Positions 50,701-62,703 of a stretch of DNA of 64,000 bases are shown in pieces. Each line of letters opens with the position of its first letter. Within the stretch, counting starts at the first letter, position 1. This stretch comes from Paragordius varius. Its lineage: Eukaryota > Nematomorpha. Position numbers and translations under genes: made by a program. The stretch spans positions 1,488,001 through 1,552,000 of the forward strand of contig OZ176051.1 in assembly GCA_964247055.1 (NCBI GenBank). Direction: 5' to 3'. The notes under the pieces are model-generated. The model saw nothing but the letters and a program-made list of their open reading frames with translations. It had not been told where the DNA came from and searched no databases.

Positions 50701-53459
50701 GAATTATTTCCGTACAAAACACAATACTTTATATTAATGCAATAAGGCGATAAATAAAATTGATACTTAAAAGGCCGTTTTTTTGTTCAAAAACAGTACA
50801 GCAAATTTTCATTAGTAAAAACTCGAAAAACAGTTATATTAATTTAAAAATAGAGTTATTTCCGGACAAAACACACTACTTTATTTAAATGGAATATTTT
50901 TTTAAAAAAGATATAGATTAACCAATGTTGCTTTTAACAAAAATGTTATTGGTTTTCTTAAAAAAAGATGTTATCTATGATTGAAAAATATAGTTTATAA
51001 TGAATAGTTACCAATATTATTAATATATGTAGAATTTTTACAATAAATACAGAGAAGCTAAAAAATAAAAAAAGAAATAATTTTAATATGAAATTCGTAA
51101 AAATTATTGCTAATTTAATTTATTAATTACCCTAATTGCTTGGGTGGGTGATTTTGTTCCATTACAGATTTCTTCCTTTATTGTTAAGGAATCGTGAGGT
51201 TGTTGCACCCTAAAACAATATAATCAGATATTATTTTTATATACAATCTACAATTCAAATTCACCTTTGAACAATTTATTTCACTCTCGAACAATTCAAA
51301 TTCACCCTAAAATAAATTATATATTTTTAAAATTAAACTATTTTTAAATATTTTTGAAAAATAAATTTATAATGTAAATCAAAATATATTGAAAAAATAT
51401 AAACTATGCCATAAAGATATATATATTAATAATGAGTTATATTGGTTCGAAAACACATAATTATATTTAGGGTAAATTTGAACTGTAAATGGTATATAAA
51501 ATATAATATTATCATAATATTCATTATTTTGAAGCAAGATATTGATACCAACGGTTTATTATTAATTAAAAGTTGAATAAATCCATATAAAAATTATAAA
51601 TTAAACATATTATCGATTCTTATAGTAAGATTACTCCATATTTTTAATATGAAAACAAAACGATTAATGTCAATTTGACTTTCTTTAATTTCTTTGTTTT
51701 GTTTCTATTCAATTGCACTCTAAAATACCATTTTTTATCAGTGTTTAAGGAATAAAATTAATATGGATAATAAATGAAATAAATATATACATTGTAGCAT
51801 TTGGTGATTCCTGTTCAGTTGTTAAAACGATATTAGGGTCGTGTTCGTCTTTGGACAAAGTTTTTACGATAACTGGCGATGTTTCAGATTCCATAATTTC
51901 TGTATTTCCAGTTCCCCCCTCTAACTCCATAGAATCATCTAGAAAGATTTTATTATAATATATTTTTACCACACTTATTATTAAAAGTTTATAAAAATTA
52001 AACAAAAAATGTAAATGGAGGATAAAATGAAAACTCTATTTTATAGACCTTGACTTACTTAAGTAGGATATTGTTTTGAGTTGCGAAACAAGAACAGATA
52101 TAAATTTACGACTAAATTTTATTTCAAAATAGAAATCAGAAATTTCAAAATCAAAAAAATTACCCTCATGAGACAAAAGAGTAGAAGACGGTTGTGATTT
52201 ATCGATTGGCAAAAGTCCTAAATGCGATCTGACGCGTTTCAAGAAACCTTGCGTCCCACTGGCATAAACATCCAATGCTAATTGATATGCCATTAAAACA
52301 TCCTTCTAAACATTGATTTTACATGGAAATTTTAATTAATATTGTATAAAAATTTGTGATTTTCGTGCTTGAAAACATTTATAAGCATATTTTTTACATT
52401 GAAAATATTAGGATTTATGAAGTTATAAACTTTAAAAAAGAATAAATACCTTATTTTTAGATTTGACAAGTTTCAATATGATATTGGCCAAAGATTGGGG
52501 ATCATCCAAATATATTAAGCACTGTTAGTTATATATATTTACATATAATGAAATGAAAAATTTTGCATATATTTATTAAAAGGTATGGTATTTTAAAAAG
52601 TTACCTGGCAAATATTAATGTAATCGGGTATATTTTGACTCAAATAAATATTAACAAGTTCCCTCAAAACAATTTTTCGAAATTGGAGATTTTGAGAGAA
52701 GGCAATAGCAAGTTCAAAAGTGTGATTTAACATTTCTTGAACATTGTCCTGAAATGATAAAAAATTTAAATTTTAAGCATATAATAATATTTAATATCTA
52801 AATAAATTAAAATAACCGATTCTATCAGAGCTTTTTGAATAATATCCAAACGCCTGGCTTCGAGTGCAATGCCTATGGCCTAATATACATAAAAAATTAT
52901 AAAGAATGATACGATGAAAAAATATTTATAATTAAATTTTCTTACCTGCTTATATTTTCCATCATCAATACACCTTTGAAACATCCCATCAACCAAATTT
53001 ATAGTGCGTGGATCAATCGTATCATCATTATCATGAGTTTGACGAGAAATTATATAACAATCAAGACATTTGGCTAAAATTAAAATAAAATTTACAAATC
53101 ATAGTTGTGACATATTCACTTGACTCATTTATATTAAATAATTTTCCGGCTTCAAGAGCATAATTAAGAGCTTCACCATATTCTCCCAAATTATAATAGA
53201 CTTTGGAAACAACTAAAGCAGCCAACTCCCTGTATTTAAAGTTTGTATCTTCCTGCAATATTTCACTAAAAATTAAATCTAATAAAACATTTTTGAAATA
53301 TATTCAGATATCTCGGCCCAAAATTCATCCACTAAACTATTCAATTTTAAGAGAGCATAATGACGAAGTTGAATATCTGGCTCGTCTAGCATGGATATAA
53401 TCCCAGCTTTAAATAATTATAAAATCTAAACCTGACGTAGAAAGCAAAAGCGATGCCAT
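41764..53459 (-). CDS. PSMD1: 26S proteasome regulatory subunit PSMD1/Rpn2
   Basis: Base scaffold of the 19S particle. Exons 5'-3': 53459-53432, 53406-53289, 53265-53096, 53073-52946, 52879-52817, 52748-52605, 52521-52450, 52302-52164, 51938-51791, 51209-51131, 50274-50042, 49814-49736, 49436-49310, 48985-48912, 48654-48543, 48158-48082, 47736-47521, 46851-46787, 46154-46040, 45547-45431, 45134-45032, 44488-44313, 44195-44025, 43646-43494, 43022-42939, 42727-42596, 42300-42250, 42185-42110, 41846-41764. The sum is 3333 nt: 1110 codons plus stop (human is about 950 aa). The N-terminus reads [19 protein letters not shown] and [14 protein letters not shown], as in Rpn2. Proteasome/cyclosome repeats are clear ([48 protein letters not shown]). 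The [16 protein letters not shown] block, NPARVMPEQ and an acidic C-terminus EPFKYIESE follow. The first three introns are 25, 23 and 22 nt. Lys/Asp-rich linkers account for the extra length. Confidence 0.96.
50288..50895. repeat. Tandem array, four units of 152 bp
   Basis: The word GCGATAAATAAAATTGATAC starts at 50291, 50443, 50595 and 50747, exactly 152 bp apart. Units 1-3 are nearly identical and the fourth has several substitutions. The array lies in the PSMD1 intron 50275-51130 and begins about 14 bp from the splice acceptor of the exon starting at 50274. Confidence 0.95.
51240..51496. mobile_element. MITE with minisatellite termini, copy in PSMD1 intron
   Basis: The left part reads CAATTCAAATTCACC in repeated units. 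The right end reads GGTAAATTTGAACTGTAAAT followed by GGTATA. The interior (ATTAATAATGAGTTATATTG and GTTCGAAAACACATAATTA) is shared with the larger copy at 59503-59833. The left terminus is degraded relative to that copy. Confidence 0.65.
53074..53431 (-). other. Three ultra-short 5' introns of PSMD1
   Basis: Introns at 53431-53407 (25 nt), 53288-53266 (23 nt) and 53095-53074 (22 nt). All are GT...AG, none is divisible by three, and each separates segments that match conserved Rpn2 sequence on both sides. The next intron (52945-52880) is 66 nt, and later ones reach about 1.2 kb, so the tiny class is confined to the 5' end. Confidence 0.85.
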
Positions 53460-53734
53460 TGTGTTATAAATGGTGTTGGACAGATGCAAATATTTATAGT
53501 GAAAAAGGGGCATAAAAATAAAACATTTTTTATATTGTGATAGCATCTCACAGCAAACTTATATTAATAATTAGTTGATTACAAATTAAGTCATGCCATG
53601 GATTTTATGTCAAAAACAATATTTTGTGAAGTGTCAAATAGGCCTAATCCATATTAACATTTTTATTTTTGTGCAAACTATGACATATTATTGTAATATA
53701 TCCCAGAGTATCTTAAAGATATATTTACATATTT

Positions 53735-54545
53735 ATATATATATATATATATATAAAGAAAATGTATCAGGATAAATGGTGCTTTTTGTTGGTCCTTACG
53801 AATTTAAAGTATTTTACACTTTGTCTAAATTGCGTTTAATTGATTAATTTGTGCATTGTTGATGCTGAACCATTCTGTTGCTTTAGAATTTTAATTTAAA
53901 GGTTTGTTTACTTTCAATTTTTAGTAATTTTTATTTATAAAAACCAAATTTATGTTTGACATAAACTTGAGACAAATGAACTTAATCGAAATTCTTAGGT
54001 GATAAAGATGTTAGGCCTCATCTAATACTATGAAAATTGTTATTAATATTTAAAGGTGTTTTTTTACCAATCATGCCTAAGTAGTAAGAAGTACGCTTTA
54101 ACAAAACTTCTCTAAAAATATATTTTTTCTAAAATTAACATTTTTCACAAAATATATTTTTTTATCCAAACTTAGCATATTTACTAAATGCGTTCCGGCA
54201 TTTTCCCGTTTTAAGAGAATCAGCGCGTTTAAAAAAGCAAAAAATTTCGAAAAATTGGGGGCCCACATCTGAAAATTAATTATAAAAATATTTTTCTGCT
54301 TTTTATAGATAGATTATTATATATTTTAGTGATATTTTTTGGAATGATACATTTAGTTTTCATCATAAAAATTTCATTACGAAAGATGTGCTCGAATTTC
54401 GCTATCTTCTGATGTACTTACCACAAAAGTATAAATAACTTTCTTATAACACTCGTAAGTCCCAAAAGCACCATGAGACCCCTGATACAATTTTCTATCG
54501 GAATATATATAATTTCATTATAATATTTTTGTGTACATTTCGTTA
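53735..54545. repeat. Family B foldback element copy
   Basis: The left end, AATGTATCAGGATAAATGG, follows a TA run and continues with GTGCTTTTTGTTGGTCCTTA. The right end, CTTATAACACTCGTAAG..CAAAAGCACCATGAGACC..CCTGATACAATTTTC, is its inverted counterpart. A second half-copy at 54650-55165 carries GCGCAATTTTGCCATTTTCT and AAGGGCCAAACCAAAAACAC. Confidence 0.45.
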
Positions 54546-55384
54546 GTTCATTAAGCCTATATTTACAGTTTTGTGACTTCTAGATAACATTCAGCCTTAG
54601 ACGATTGAAACAAACAGCTGGTATTGAAGTCAATTTATATCAAGTTTGTGCTGGAAAATGTAGACTGAACGCTTCTTAAGCTTAAAGTGTTTTTATACCG
54701 TTCCACCATGCCTAAAAATACCATAAAACTTGCTTCACAAAATTTTGTTATAAATTAAATTATTAAGGAAAATATACAGTTTTTCGGAAATTTTTTTTTC
54801 GCTATCAATCAGCTAGTATTAAATTTTTATCCAATTTAAACCGTTTCGCCTTTATTTTGAGAGAACCAGCTCATTTTAATGGGTGCAAAAATATGATATT
54901 TTTAGAACCTTTATTTAAATTTTTTTATAAAAATGGTTTTGCTTTTTTATGTCGTTTATGATATATTTTAGAAATATTTATAAAATGGTACCTTTAGCTT
55001 TTACCAAAAATAATTTTGACCAAATATGCGCAATTTTGCCATTTTCTATTATGGAGCAGTACCAACAAAAGTGTAAATAACAATCACTCATAAGGGCCAA
55101 ACCAAAAACACCGTATCAAAAAATATATTTTATTAGTAATTTTTGTGGACACTGTGTTATGTAGTAGCTGTCTAAACCCGAGCTTAATCTTATAAAACTA
55201 TTGTTTCTCTTAAGGTTCAATTATATTTTTTCCTTACTTATTTTTGTTGGTTTTTAACTTTGAAAGTCTCAAATTTTGAATAACTCTAGCACTTGAATAA
55301 AACAAACATCTGATTATAAAAATCGTAAGTATTAAATTTCTGCTAGGCTTAAATTTATATACCTGTTGGTTTGACTTTGAACAC

Positions 55385-56065
55385 TTCCTGACCTTTTGTT
55401 TTATATCCCAGAGCGATTATATAATAAAATTCCTAAAGAGTATATAAGGTATTAGGCTGAAATATTATTTTTGGCCTTTCAAGCTCATAATACAAAAATA
55501 TTTTATTGAAAAATATATTGTAAAAATATCTTCATGTGATACTCTTTCGCATTTTTTATATTTTTCAAATCAATATAGAGAAACAATGTTTCATAGCAAA
55601 AATGTAAATAATTAACCTTAGTAAGCCTCTAAGTTGCATTTTACCAATTAAAACTTGATATTTTTATTTTAAAATCAGCTTTGTCCTAATTTTAGTCTCT
55701 AGAAGTTCCAAAACTAAAAAAATATAGGTCTTTTTAATACAGGACAACAATGTTTAATAATTAAATTTTAACTCAAATAACTTAAAAACAGTATTTTATA
55801 TAAAAGATTGAGCTCTGTTATATAACTATCCCAATATGTCATCGCGGACAAGAAATTGAAAAGGTAGTTAAAAAGAGAAAAAATGGCGGTGAAAATGTTT
55901 GAGATGAGAGTTTTTTTGCATTTTCACACTTTTTTAAAAGTTGATTTCATGCGCCTGAAATTTAACTACACATATTATATATTTCTTATATAATTATTGA
56001 GAATTAAAATCACTCTAGGATAAAAAAACTCTCTTAAAAGGTAATAAAGTGTTTAAGAATAATTT
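55385..56065. repeat. Family C repeat, two facing copies
   Basis: TTATATCCCAGAGCG and GTATTAGGCTGAAATATT match 18060-18160. GAGCTCTGTTATATAACTATC closes this copy near 55830. A reversed copy follows with AAAATGGCGGTGAAAATG, TTTGAGATGAGAG and CATGCGCCTGAAA. Confidence 0.45.
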
Positions 56066-58540
56066 GGTTAACATCTGTGCCAGTTTTATTAATATTCTAA
56101 TATCGAGAAAAAAAAGATTTTACAGTTTAATAATTTAAAGAGTCTAAAGTTGGAAAAGATCTTAAACCCTAGTTAAACCAACATCTTAAAGCATTTAATT
56201 AATTTTGATCATAATTTGGTATTTGTATGCCACTATCTTAAGCAATTCATTAAAAAAAGAAATGGCGGCTTTCTAATTTTCAAATTAAAATGTTTTGAAT
56301 TTAAAGGCCAGAGAATGTATAATTCAAAATCTGGCCTTATATTATTGATATTATTTAAGTATTTTGATATAAAATGGCTCTGGGCCAGGTCTTAATGAAG
56401 TATATGTTTGAGTAATATGGCTATTATAAGGCGTTTGTTTTAGTCCCAAGCTCTCAAATGTATCTTAAGCATTTATTTATACGTTTTTCAGCACATTCTT
56501 ATACATGCAGACAACATATTCTGTAATATTATAAAATTCAAAATTTTTATCATGCTTTTGGTTTTAAACGAGTGATTTTACAAAGATACGACTTTGCGGT
56601 TATTGCTCCATATCGAAAATTGTAAAAGTAACGTTGTGTAAATTAATTCTTTTACGAAAGCGTAATACTTTATTACAAAATATAATATTGAAATGTTTAA
56701 ATATGATGATCATATTCGGCAAACTGATACAACATCGATGCATCCAATTAAAGATATATTTTAACCATTTTAAGTTACTTGTAAACAAAGCAGGGCTACA
56801 TATTTTTTGCGCCTACTCCCGCGCACTTATATTATTCTCATGTTTTAAAATTAATATATCGATAATTAATTTTTCAAGTGTAATAGATTGCCCGCGAAAG
56901 TTATGGCTGTTAATGCAATCTTAAGATTTCTCTTTCTTTTTAAAATTTGTCTATAATATAAGATTGCCTAACCATGTATTATATAATAACTGAAATCAAT
57001 ACTTATGTGACACCTCGAAAACGCTAACTCAATGGCCTAATCCATATCTGTGCGGACTTTATAAATATCAAAACGTAACAAATTCTAATTTTCATATTAT
57101 ACCAACATAAGATATTTAGTGGGTAAAAGTATTTGTTTATCTAGACGGTTTCCTAGTGGCTTTAGAGATAAATACTGAATAAATGAACGGTTAGAATAAT
57201 TTAAACGATGATCAACGAATGGAATATTATAGTTCTATTAATGGGTTACGCTTAATCAATAGTAAAATCTAACCACTAATAGGACAGAATTTGGCTCTTT
57301 GGGACTTTTAAACTTCCTAAAACGATTTGCTTGATTTTTGTCAAGTATTTAAATACAAAAACTCCAAATCTACACGACAATGGCACTGGATATCTAAATA
57401 AAAATCCTGACAAAGAATTTTGATAAAACACCGTTCCACACAGAATATATTAAAACATGCATCCCATAAGCGTTTTAAAGCAATATTAACTTTTTCCACG
57501 ATAAATCAGGAGAACCCAATTAGTAAAAAGCGTAATTAAATGGCCTATTGACGTAAAAGCACTATAAATATATAACTTAGCAATCGAAAACCACCAAAAA
57601 AAGATTTCCTAGGAACCAATATGTATCGGAATATCAAAACATTTCCTTAAAGATACCTCATTATTGATATCGAAAAATGCCTAAAATTATGCGATAATTA
57701 TCGCACAACCTTTTTAAAAGTCTAACTCCCGGTTTCTGTGAATGTCAAAATATTCAATTAAATATAATAACAATACTCTATATTAAAAAGGGAACTAGTT
57801 TAAATTAAAAAATTATCTTTCATTTAAAACAAAAGCCTTTTTTTCCCTAATTTAAAATAATTGTGGTAATGTCATTTAAATGGACTTTAGAGCTTTGCTA
57901 AATAAACCGATCATTTAGACTAAAACCAACTATGGACCTTTGAATGAATTTTATCAGCTATAATTATTCAATTATAAATCCTTTTAAACCAATAATATAA
58001 AAGAATTGTTACAAAAGTTTCAATCAATTATATATATATTTTTATAAATACGCAACATTGATAAGTTTTAAAAAGGGAAACAGAAAAATAAAAAACACAC
58101 AAGTCCTATGTTGCAAGCTTATCGATTTGTTTGTCAATAACATATAACCTCGTGGATTATTTTGAATTCGTTGATTTACATCAAAAAGCTTTTCAAGAAT
58201 TTGCACAATTATTTGAATTTAACTTGAAATCCAAGCCAGGTAAATTATTAAAAAGTATTTTATTTTGTTATATTTACGTTAATTTTTGTAAATTTAATTT
58301 ATTTACACGTCTACTTTTGGCAGCAAGGAAAATTTTACAATTTTTCTCAGAATTTTCGCCAAAGATATTTTTTGCCAATTTTTATAGACTTGATCCAATA
58401 TACTTTATAATAAGTGGAATATATATTAAAAGTTATTTATTTAATTAAATTTCATCAGATATAACTCTATTTTTACAGGTATATTACAAAAGTTTTTTAT
58501 TCCAAACGTTGATGTTTTTACAAAATTTTTTAGGTCCAAG

Positions 58541-61500
58541 ATGTCAAACACTAATCAAAAGTCTGCAAATAAAATAAGCAGCGATATTGATTATGCTTCA
58601 ATTACAAAACCATTTACTAAAACTACCAATGGTGGACCTGCTGGTATAAAATCCAATATGAGAATGATTTTGGATTGCCTTACGGCCTCGAACCCGCCTG
58701 AAGAATTCATAAATCTTATTGTAAATGAATGTGACATTATCTTTGAATGTAAAATGTGCAGATCTTTGCATCGAGCTTTGCCAAATTTTTTGGCACACAA
58801 AAGGTAAAAATATATTTAACCATCTTGAAACATATTTATACACGTTAATTTTTATTGTTAAACTGGTCCTTTTATAATTTGCTTTCTAATATGCATTTAC
58901 AGGGTTGATATTCTAATTGTTTAATAGATTAAAGGTATGAATTTATATCTTAATGCCTTTAAATTCTTAAGAAATTCATTTCTTTTGGCATTAAATAAGA
59001 CTTTAGCATCGAACTTATACATATCTTTAAGCATTTTAAAAACTTTTTAGATTAACTATTAACACTCCATTGCATTTTTATTTTTTTTGCGCTTGATGAC
59101 ATTTTTGGGAAGTTTATATCCTCATAATCTTATAACTAAACTATTGTTTATAAAGTAATTATCAAATGGTTCGCCGGTATTAGATAAAAAGCTTAAAATT
59201 ATTTGGTTTTTTTTAAAATCTAGAATCTAAAATTGGGAAGCCAAAACTTGATTTAAATAAACAGTTAATTTTATCGATTGTTATCAAGTGTTTGCTGATA
59301 AATTGTTACCTGAAAGCTTTATAAAATTTATGATTTGCATTTTCAAGCATAATATGCATTTATAGATTTCAAAAACCGCTGCGAAAAAGTTTGAGATGAG
59401 ACTTTTTTTACAATTTGACATTTTTTTAAAAAATATTTTTTGAAGCATGCGCCTAAAAAGCTAAAGACAGCATATTTTTAATTAGGCTTAATACCTTTTA
59501 AATATACCATTTACAGTTCAAATTCACCCTTGAACAATTCAAATTCACCCTCAAACAATTCAAATTCACCCTCAAATAAACATGTTTTTTAAGATTAAAA
59601 ATTACCTATATTTTAATATATTTTTAAAAAATAAAATTTTGTTTTAAATTAAAATAATACTGAAAAAAATAATTAATTATGCCATAAAAATATATTTTAT
59701 ATTAATAATGAGTTATATTAGTTCGAAAACACATAATTTATTTTTAGGGTGAATTCGAATTGTTCGGTGAATTTGAATTGTTCGAGGGCGAATTTGAATT
59801 GTTTAAGGTTGAATTTGAACTGTAAATGGTATACTTTATCAAAAATTCAAATTCTAAATCACTCTGTGATATAAGACTGCTTTAAAAGGTAATGAAGTGT
59901 TAATGTACAAGTTTTAATTTAAAATAATTGTATACCTACATAAATAGACCTCAAATTTTATTTTAATGCATTAGATTTTACTGTCAAGATTTGTACCAAG
60001 ACCACGGTAAACGATCCATAGACGTGGCTTGTGAAACGAAAGTTAATCAAACCAATTGGGCTTCTTTCGTCCGAACTCATTATCAATCGGCCATGAATAA
60101 ACGAAAACGTGAAGCCAAACAGAATGAAGAAGATACATCTAATAATACGACACATCCATCTTCTAATAAAGCAGAAATAATTCAAAGTAATTGTATCTTA
60201 CAGACAAATACTCCTGCTACCACATTAGAAAACTTATTAACTTTAAATAAAACAACAACAAATACGACTTTAAACCATGTAAATTGGTCAAAAACTAATG
60301 GTAAAATGCCCTTTTTGGATGGTACACACAACATTCAATCAAACACGCTGCCACATGAAATGAAACAAGACTTGACAAAATGTACAGTAGATATATTATT
60401 ACCAAAGGTCAGTCGTCATCAATCTGATGTTAATCAAATTGTTACACGTAATAAACGGAAATCTAGTGTCCCACAAAATATATCAAGCATAAAAACATCC
60501 ATAACATTTGAAAGTCCTCCCCCTTCTAAAACAAACAACAATACACTTGTAAAATCTTTCCCTGACCACAAAAAACAAAATATTTCGCCACCATCTCCTC
60601 CTCCCAACAGAACTAGAAATCATCGTTCATCATTCGATTCTTTGTCTCCTGTAACAACGGATACAAGCAATTCCTTACCGTTTGTTAATATGCCCAAATT
60701 AATTATAACGACTGAGGAGGGTGGGATCTCCTCTGATAATCCAAAAAGTTTTATTACATGTGTAGCGTGTGGAGACACTTTTGAAACCGATGAATCTGCC
60801 ATAAAACATATAAGCTCCATACATTTAACAAATAATCCCGTAATAAATTATAAACTAAAGTGTCCCCTCTGCGCAAATCACATGGCTAATTTGAGCCTAA
60901 TGAATTCACACGTCAAAGCTTTCCATCGACGTAAAGGCGGATTTTCCGAACTATATAACATTATTGAACAAACGAACTCTGGAAAACTGTATACCAGGTT
61001 GGTGCCTTCTAGATCAGCTTCTGCCACTCGCAGAGAAAGAAAACAGCAATTTACAAATTTGACGAGAGTAGAAAATAACAAATTAATGCCATTAACTCAA
61101 AACGCTCTTCAACTACAAGATCAAATAGGTCTCACTCTATCGGAGGAATCGAGCCAATCATCATCCCAAAATGCAGATAACACCAATCATATTCGCACTT
61201 ATACCTGCCCTCACTGTCGAAAAGTGTTTAAAATTAAACGGTTACATACACAACACAAAACGATATGTGCCAAAAATAATTGTTACAAACTAGATTTCAT
61301 TCGCAATAACAACTCTACAAATAATGGTGATAGCCTTGTCTTATCTCCCACCACGCCATCCTCTATTCTAAACAAATTATCTGGCATAGATACCATTCGC
61401 AAATTACAAGCGGATCCCGTGTTTGCTAAAAAAAAATTTAACGAAATTTTTGATCCCTTATCTGTAGCGTTAGAAAGCACATCCATTCCATCCACTACGG

Positions 61501-62612
61501 GTCGTAACAATAAAAACTCACCGAGCAATAATAATATTTACAATCTATTTGATATAAACCAATTGCTTTGTCGGCTGTGTGGTAAACGATTACGGAATAA
61601 TTACACATTATTTAAGCACGTTTCCAGGCATTTTGGTCTTTTTAGGTTTCGTTGCGACATTTGTCTGTTTGGCACATATGATAAAGCTGATCTTTACGGC
61701 CACATGTACCATCATGACGGTTATAATAAAAATCCGGATAAGGCTCTGTCAGATCTTAGAAATATACCCATTTCCCAGCAAAATTGTTCAAATTCTCTAA
61801 TCGATTTTGATGAGGTACAAAGAGAATTAAACAGTAAGACATCTGATAAAATGATATCTGAAAAGAAAAATAAAAAAATATCTCCGAAAAAGATTGCAAA
61901 AATACAACCACCCCGTACTAAGGCCCCAATTGTCCAGAGTAATCAACAATCAAACCTTACAAATAACCCTAAAGCCAAACCTGTCGTATATAACCACAAT
62001 AAATCTTATTTAAAAAATAAATCATTAAGAAATCGAAAAAAACTTAAAAGTTTTACAGCTTTCAAGCTACCGCCCAATGCTAATATAACAACATCGAATG
62101 CAAATATTAATTGCCAAGTACCGATATCATTTTCCCTTTCAAAAATACCTTTGATCGAATTAACTAAAGCGAGTGTTGATAATTCCTCTTCCATATTGAA
62201 CACAAAAGTAAAAGAATCACCATTATTAAACACACTTTCTCATAATTCTCCAACAACTTTAACGGCAGATATGGGGGATTATTCGCAAAAAACTTCCCTG
62301 GTTGATTCTCAGAATGAAATATTTTTGGGAATTACAGATTCAATAATTTCCCTTTCCAGTTTACAGCAAGCACAGACCCAAGAAGCTATTAAAGAAGAGA
62401 CAGAATTAGTTTCATCAACTGTTATTACTTCTGCCAAAACGAGCCTTGTCTCAACGTTTCCCCATCCCTCCTCAAAAATTAAGGTCGAGTCCGAAACTCT
62501 GTCTTCGCCCCCAGAGAAGCGACAAGGCGTCCTTGCAGCTCGTAAAAAGTTTGAAAGAGCTCTTGCAGGTCTAACCTCTGGCAAAAGTGCTGGAAATGAA
62601 ATTACATCATAA
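58541..62612 (+). CDS. ZNF800: ZNF800-like C2H2 zinc-finger protein
   Basis: Probable nuclear DNA-binding regulator. Exons 58541-58803 and 59975-62612 join at phase 2 to 966 codons plus stop. Across the junction, IIFECKMCRSLHRALPNFLA HKRFYC matches the ZNF800 signature TIFECKLCRSL.RGLPNLI.HK.FYC. Further fingers in exon 2: FITCVACGDTFETD..H....H, LKCPLCANHMANLSLMNSH, a CCHC-type YTCPHCRKVFKIK, LLCRLCGKRLRNN and FRCDICLFGTYDKAD, mostly C-x2-C-x12-H-x3-5-H. Between and after the fingers are long Ser/Thr/Asn/Lys-rich linkers; the C-terminal 300 residues contain no fingers. Vertebrate ZNF800 is about 660 aa, so this protein is longer mainly in linkers. The frame remains open upstream of the ATG, so an additional 5' exon is possible. 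The 1171-nt intron carries nested repeats. Confidence 0.82.
58950..59910 (-). repeat. Family C repeat in ZNF800-like intron, split by a MITE
   Basis: 59380-59500 (TTTGAGATGAGAC, GCATGCGCCTAAAAAGCTAAAG, TTAGGCTTAATACC) is the reverse complement of 18130-18240. The family continues after the MITE at 59834-59910 (ATTCTAAATCACTCTG..GGTAATGAAGTGTTAA), parallel to 56020-56060, so the MITE inserted into an existing family C copy. Confidence 0.5.
59503..59833. mobile_element. MITE with minisatellite inverted termini, most complete copy
   Basis: 331 bp. Left: TATACCATTTACAGTTCAAA followed by three near-identical 20-21-bp units built on AATTCAAATTCACCCTCAAA. Right: the inverted counterpart, GGTGAATTTGAATTGTTCG units ending GAACTGTAAATGG then TATA. 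The interior is AT-rich with ATTAATAATGAGTTATATTA and GTTCGAAAACACATAATTTA. It has no ORF. TA or TATA at both edges suggests a TA-type target (Tc1/mariner-like is inference). Confidence 0.75.
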
Positions 62613-62697
62613 TTTTGCGAGTATACAAATGTCCACTTTTCAAAAATCCCGGTTTTTATAACTTTGTATTAATGTCATGCCCATCTAGCTTATGCAC

Positions 62698-62703
62698 AAT
62701 AAA
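62698..62703 (+). promoter_or_regulatory. Candidate poly(A) signal of the ZNF800-like gene
   Basis: AATAAA 86 nt after the stop codon. Confidence 0.45.

Larger units (their letters stand above)
53460..58540. other. Gene-free interval upstream of PSMD1 and the ZNF800-like gene
   Basis: Divergent 5' flanks. Holds family B foldbacks (53735-54545 and 54650-55165) and a family C pair (55385-56065). From about 56070 to 58100 I see only AT-rich sequence. At about 58101-58236 a short stretch stays open and ends in a plausible donor. It can be spliced to an acceptor near 58478 and runs in frame into the ATG at 58541, so it may be an upstream exon of the ZNF800-like gene. Confidence 0.4.

Noticed and set aside
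60620-62584. Minus-strand ORFs opposite the zinc-finger exon
   Set aside because: Shadows of a long real exon whose zinc fingers are on the plus strand.
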